Assembly (NCBI GenBank): GCA_002408065.1
Contig: DHQI01000095.1
Location: forward strand, 9,597 to 36,606
DNA: 27,010 bases
Source: Bacteroidales bacterium UBA5342
Lineage (GTDB): Bacteria > Bacteroidota > Bacteroidia > Bacteroidales > UBA5342
Reading direction: 5' to 3'
Shown here one piece after another: positions 23,256 to 27,010 of the stretch. Position numbers and translations under genes: made by a program. A model generated the notes under the pieces. The model did no database searches, was not told the origin of the DNA, and was given only the letters and a program-made list of their open reading frames with translations. The stretch's first letter is position 1. The number at the start of each line of letters is the position of its first letter.

Positions 23256-25958
23256 CTAAAAAACAACAACCTTTCGAACAAGACCCTCGGAAGCTACCAA
23301 ATAAATGCCTGGCTTCATTTCAAAGCGGGCATAGCTTTCCAGAAAACACTGGTGTAACAACACGCCGGACATATCATAAAGGCACACTTGCCGGGGCTTA
23401 TCAACATTTATTTCCAATGCATTATCCATTCCTACCACAAGCATATCAGAATCCAGAACCTCATTAACAGACAATGCATTTACGACCTTGTAAGCTAATG
23501 TAATCGTACGTGTTTTTATTTGGGTATTCTCGCCGGTAAGTGTAACTGTAGAAGTGTATTCCCCTTCGCTTAATCCTGTGGTATTTACACGCAAAATAGC
23601 CTCCACATCCAGCGTCCCTCCCGATGGTTGCAGCTCCGTTCGATTCATCGTCACTTTAGTATCATCGGTGCTCAGATAAAGGTTCTCCGAGAGGTTTACC
23701 CCTTTAAAATTGTATTTCATATCGTTAAGGGTATTAGGCAATACCTCACCATAATCGATACGGTGCCCAAAGCCAATATTAACAGCTGGCAAGCTTGTGC
23801 TCTGCACCCTAACGGCGTCGCTACCGGGGCCAAAAATAAGGCCGTCAGTTTTGCCGCTCCAAACACCACTTGTCCCTACCTCAGCAACAAACCTGACCTT
23901 AGTGGTACCACTATAATGATAAGTACATTTCCATTGATTATAATTTTGAAAAAATGTAGAGCCGGCTTTATGGTGATCATAAATGGTATCATCTTCAACA
24001 ATAGCATAAAAATTACGAGCCAAATCATTTTCATCCCGTTCAGCATCCGTACTCCCTTGCTCATTGAGCAGCATACGGGCATTGAATTTCAATTCAAAAG
24101 GACCATCAATTTCAATGTCCGGAGTAGAAATATGTGCATCAGGATTACCTGTAGACTGTATCTTAAGTCGGTCGTTACCAGAGGAAACTCCCCCTTCTAC
24201 GGTCCACCCACTATAAGCCGTAAAACTATTAAGTGTATTGTTATCCAATAAAGTTCCGGACACTAAACCAGGGAAATCATCCACAAAAGGCATGCCTGCC
24301 ACCTGAGTCATATATGCTTCGCCCCGGATGGTCACGCTTTCGCTCTCGGTTCCGGAATTTACAGTAATAGTAGCCTGATAAGTACCGGCACTGGCAGGAT
24401 TAAACTTGAACTTAACAGGCACATACCACACCATAGGCGACTGTTTTATCGTCGCGTTCTCTGCAATTGAAAAGGCTGAAGCATGAGTACCACTCAAACT
24501 AAGCGTTACATCAGTAGACGGATTATCTACTTTCACATAAAGAAGCTGTTCTGCATCGGCTAAGTCTGACGAGCCAACAGTACCAAAATCCAGACTTTCC
24601 TGCTCCAGTGTGATAACATCCGATGTACCACTTTGCTCTTTAAGCCTTATCTCCACATAATTGACAGTATTAGGGGCCACGCGAATGGAATATTTCCCCC
24701 CAGAAGGCAGGACTTCGGTCATATCCCCCTGTATTTTATTATCTGCCGAATATGCATAATGAAGCACATCACCCGATATACTAGCATTTTCGATATCAAG
24801 TTCCACCGACGAAAAATCAGTATCTCCATTGTTAACTAGCCAAAGAGCTATTTCGTCGGCAGAAACAAAAGCCATAGTTGACACATCACTGTTTAAGTTT
24901 GACTTCACACCCGACACATAATAACGCTGGTACACATTCTCGGCAAAATGCTTCCCAACATAATAGGCACGCATACGCTTAGCTTCACTCCCACTGGTAA
25001 AATAAACAGAACGGGTTTCGGAGGAAACACCACGGGAGCATATTTCAAAGAATAACTCTCCTTCGAGCCCCTCGTCATAATAATAAGCTCGTGTAGCATA
25101 GGTCCCCAAAATAGCATCAATTGTTTCGGGCTCTACACCGTTAGTACGACCACCATTACCATAACCTGATTCATCATTCCATGCATAGGTTTCAGCAGAT
25201 TTACAAGCTGTTATAAATGCAGGGTAGCCACTTTGAGTATTGTTGTAGTGATGGGTCGAAAAAGCATAAAACAAATCTTGTTTTCCTAAAGCCACAATGC
25301 TGTTTACAAAATTCTTGGTATTCCAGGTAGACCATCCACTAGGATCTGTAAATTTGGGCACAGGAACATTGCGTGTCGTTAATTCCGTTTTAAGCCCTTC
25401 GATAATCTCAACCGTACGTGCGGGTGTTACTACCCCCACCCACTCTTTAGCAACTGTCATATAAGTAATAGCAACACCATTATCATTCATCAATTGCAAA
25501 TAGTCAGCTAAGAAGTCAACGTATTTATCCACATAAAAATAGGTGGTTGGCTTATAATCACAAATCCAGTCCGGCAGATTGTTTTCATCGCCATAACCAT
25601 TATAGTCACTCTTCATGGTAGCATAAAAATCAATATCAGGATTAACCTGCCGTGCCATCTTCATCGATGCAATAATGTCATCGTAATAAGCCAAATTAGG
25701 TGCCCCTTCAGTCATTTCTTGTTTTTTATCGTAAGGTACCCTCACAGCTTTGTAGGGAATATCGCCAAAACACCATTGACAGACTTCCAGCGGATCGGCC
25801 GCTTTCTGAATAAAGGCAGCACTACGCTCCATATCTGTCCCTATCATATTAATCCTTTGCTGACGCGCATTGTAATCGACTGTTACTTTTTGAGCACTCA
25901 TCAGTGTAGAAATAATAAGAACAATAGCTATTGCAAATGTCTTTCTCATCCTTTTCAT
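23256..25958 (-). CDS. Secreted GH30-like glycoside hydrolase with accessory domains and T9SS tail
   Basis: A 900-aa protein with a signal peptide (residues 1-22, ends SAQ). Residues about 30-330 look like a clan GH-A (beta/alpha)8 barrel closest in pattern to GH30: INMIGTDMERSAAF (compare the GFGGSFTE region), VRVPYDKKQ, MARQVNPDIDFYATMK, MTVAKEW with E172 as candidate acid/base, and YAWNDESG with E263 as candidate nucleophile. The spacing of 91 residues fits strands 4 and 7. A beta-sandwich (about 340-440) resembles the GH30 C-terminal domain. Next come an Ig/ASPM-like domain (about 445-555: SLDFGTVGSSDLA), a lectin-like domain (about 560-710), a further beta domain and a T9SS tail (GIYLVASEG). 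Substrate unknown; linked sulfatases and esterase suggest a sulfated, acylated glycan. Confidence 0.75.
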   Translation of the reverse strand: MKRMRKTFAIAIVLIISTLMSAQKVTVDYNARQQRINMIGTDMERSAAFIQKAADPLEVCQWCFGDIPYKAVRVPYDKKQEMTEGAPNLAYYDDIIASMKMARQVNPDIDFYATMKSDYNGYGDENNLPDWICDYKPTTYFYVDKYVDFLADYLQLMNDNGVAITYMTVAKEWVGVVTPARTVEIIEGLKTELTTRNVPVPKFTDPSGWSTWNTKNFVNSIVALGKQDLFYAFSTHHYNNTQSGYPAFITACKSAETYAWNDESGYGNGGRTNGVEPETIDAILGTYATRAYYYDEGLEGELFFEICSRGVSSETRSVYFTSGSEAKRMRAYYVGKHFAENVYQRYYVSGVKSNLNSDVSTMAFVSADEIALWLVNNGDTDFSSVELDIENASISGDVLHYAYSADNKIQGDMTEVLPSGGKYSIRVAPNTVNYVEIRLKEQSGTSDVITLEQESLDFGTVGSSDLADAEQLLYVKVDNPSTDVTLSLSGTHASAFSIAENATIKQSPMVWYVPVKFKFNPASAGTYQATITVNSGTESESVTIRGEAYMTQVAGMPFVDDFPGLVSGTLLDNNTLNSFTAYSGWTVEGGVSSGNDRLKIQSTGNPDAHISTPDIEIDGPFELKFNARMLLNEQGSTDAERDENDLARNFYAIVEDDTIYDHHKAGSTFFQNYNQWKCTYHYSGTTKVRFVAEVGTSGVWSGKTDGLIFGPGSDAVRVQSTSLPAVNIGFGHRIDYGEVLPNTLNDMKYNFKGVNLSENLYLSTDDTKVTMNRTELQPSGGTLDVEAILRVNTTGLSEGEYTSTVTLTGENTQIKTRTITLAYKVVNALSVNEVLDSDMLVVGMDNALEINVDKPRQVCLYDMSGVLLHQCFLESYARFEMKPGIYLVASEGLVRKVVVF

Positions 25959-26056
25959 TTATTTAAATTTTCTTTACTTTGCAGCCGGTTTAATCACCAG
26001 AGAGGAAAATTACTTAAGACGCCCCATCTTAAAATCCCTCAGTTTTTTTATCAATG

Positions 26057-26064
26057 CAAATGTA
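26057..26064 (-). promoter_or_regulatory. -7 box for the hydrolase operon (TACATTTG)
   Basis: Minus-strand TACATTTG is an exact TAnnTTTG match in the divergent gap between the hydrolase gene and the sensor gene, about 100 bp before the hydrolase start. No clear -33 element was seen. Confidence 0.45.
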
Positions 26065-26152
26065 AACCCGGCGTATTTTCCGGCCTATTACATTTCATTC
26101 GAAAAATATTAATTTTAAACCACTGGGATATATCCTTAGTAAAAACTATTCT

Positions 26153-27010
26153 ATGAGAACACGCAAAACCATCATGACATCCCTGATATTATTCACCGTA
26201 GTACTCTTAAGCTCATTCAAAATTAGTGCTGCTAACCATATTCTCATCGAAAGAATAGACAATAGTCATGGCTTATCATCAGATCTTATTTCTGAAATTA
26301 TTCAAGACGATAATGGCTTTATATGGATAGCCAGCTCTGATGGGTTGAATTGCTACACCGGCACCGAATTCATCGTATACCGACACCGAAAAAATGATCC
26401 CACATCGCTCTCTTCTTCACAATTAAAAAATATTTGCGCTGCTCCTGACGGAACAATATGGGTAGGCACAGTAAGCGATGGTATTAACATCTTGGATCCT
26501 GTCAGTAAAAAAATCACCCGATTTAATGCCATTAATGGCTATTTTGACTTACCCGACCAACATATTTCTAACCTCTATACCGACTCCAAAGGATGCATAT
26601 GGATCGTTACGCCACAAAAAATAATGGTCTATAACACACGGGACAAAACTCACTCAATTCTTAAGACAAATAAACGACGACTGGCTACCTCTACCTTGGA
26701 AACTTCTGACGGAAACATCCTTATGGGATCCTGGGAAAGTGAGATTCTGAAGTATAACAAAGAAACGCAATCACTCGAAGCCTTAGCAGTAATAAATGGT
26801 GATTTTAACGGACAACCTATCCGGTCAATTTTTGAAGATAAACAAGGGCATCTATGGGTAGGATGTTGGGAAGGCGGCATATACAAAACACTTCTGAAAG
26901 AAGATAGTATAGAAATATTACAACAACAAGATGTGATTAACAGTAATTTTTCGAAAGAAAATATGTTTAACATCGTCTATGACATCGACCAGGATAAAAA
27001 CGGCACCATA
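26153..27010 (+). CDS. Hybrid two-component system sensor (HTCS), N-terminal part
   Basis: The ATG at 26153 opens a frame that runs off the window (286 codons visible). A signal peptide or N-terminal anchor (MRTRKTIMTSLILFTVVLLSS) is followed by Reg_prop-type propeller repeats: NSHGLSSDLISEIIQDDNGF then IWIASSDGLNCY, TIWVGTVSDGINIL, CIWIVTPQKIMVY, IRSIFEDKQGHLWVGCWEGG. This is the periplasmic sensor half of Bacteroidota HTCS proteins, which in known cases bind oligosaccharides and activate nearby polysaccharide genes. Kinase, receiver and AraC-type parts would lie beyond the window. It is divergent from the hydrolase operon and is its likely regulator. Confidence 0.88.
   Translation, partial: MRTRKTIMTSLILFTVVLLSSFKISAANHILIERIDNSHGLSSDLISEIIQDDNGFIWIASSDGLNCYTGTEFIVYRHRKNDPTSLSSSQLKNICAAPDGTIWVGTVSDGINILDPVSKKITRFNAINGYFDLPDQHISNLYTDSKGCIWIVTPQKIMVYNTRDKTHSILKTNKRRLATSTLETSDGNILMGSWESEILKYNKETQSLEALAVINGDFNGQPIRSIFEDKQGHLWVGCWEGGIYKTLLKEDSIEILQQQDVINSNFSKENMFNIVYDIDQDKNGTI

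Overview
The window looks like accessory and carbohydrate-utilisation DNA from a polysaccharide-degrading, probably marine, Bacteroidota (a Marinilabiliales-like bacterium would fit; this is inference). The support is: several proteins with C-terminal type IX secretion (T9SS, Por_Secre_tail-like) sorting domains, sulfatases beside a glycoside hydrolase, a hybrid two-component-system type sensor with Reg_prop repeats, Bacteroidota-style RHS proteins of the DUF6443 kind, and -7 boxes of the TAnnTTTG type.

Layout. Positions 1-732 hold the end of a PHP-domain phosphoesterase gene and a complete FKBP-type prolyl isomerase (+). Positions 753-3452 (-) encode a secreted sulfatase fused to two DUF1566-like modules and a T9SS tail. 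Positions 3453-4250 have no intact gene, but hold a 177-bp palindromic MITE-like element, a cluster of hairpins and a broken RHS tip. Positions 4054-18432 (-) form one long co-directional block, the most interesting part of the window. In transcription order it has: a YadA-head/tail-fibre-like coiled-coil surface protein, a 1029-aa RHS-type protein without a toxin tip, a 699-aa beta-propeller protein with a T9SS tail, and a 1203-aa RHS protein with a core tip and variable C-terminus. These are followed by alternating small candidate immunity genes and promoterless RHS tip/variable C-terminus cassettes. One cassette carries a papain-like (NlpC/CHAP-like) Cys/His pair and is followed by a probable lipoprotein. 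Another is split by an IS3-family element, and removing 1285 bp restores a 248-codon frame exactly. The last is a degenerate tip. The same 33-38 bp DNA segment, encoding the GWLDYGARMYDP part of the RHS core, recurs at all four tips, which suggests a recombination-driven reservoir of toxin/immunity cassettes.

Positions 18722-25958 (-) hold a sulfated-polysaccharide gene set: a GH30-like secreted glycoside hydrolase with a T9SS tail, an alpha/beta-hydrolase esterase, a lipoprotein sulfatase, and after a 560-bp gap a second secreted sulfatase ending at a strong intrinsic terminator. A divergent sensor gene starts at 26153 (+) and runs off the window. It is the likely oligosaccharide-responsive activator of the hydrolase operon. 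No SusC/SusD pair lies inside the window.

All assignments come from reading motifs. No database search was run, and family-level names for the hydrolase and for the toxin tips are tentative.
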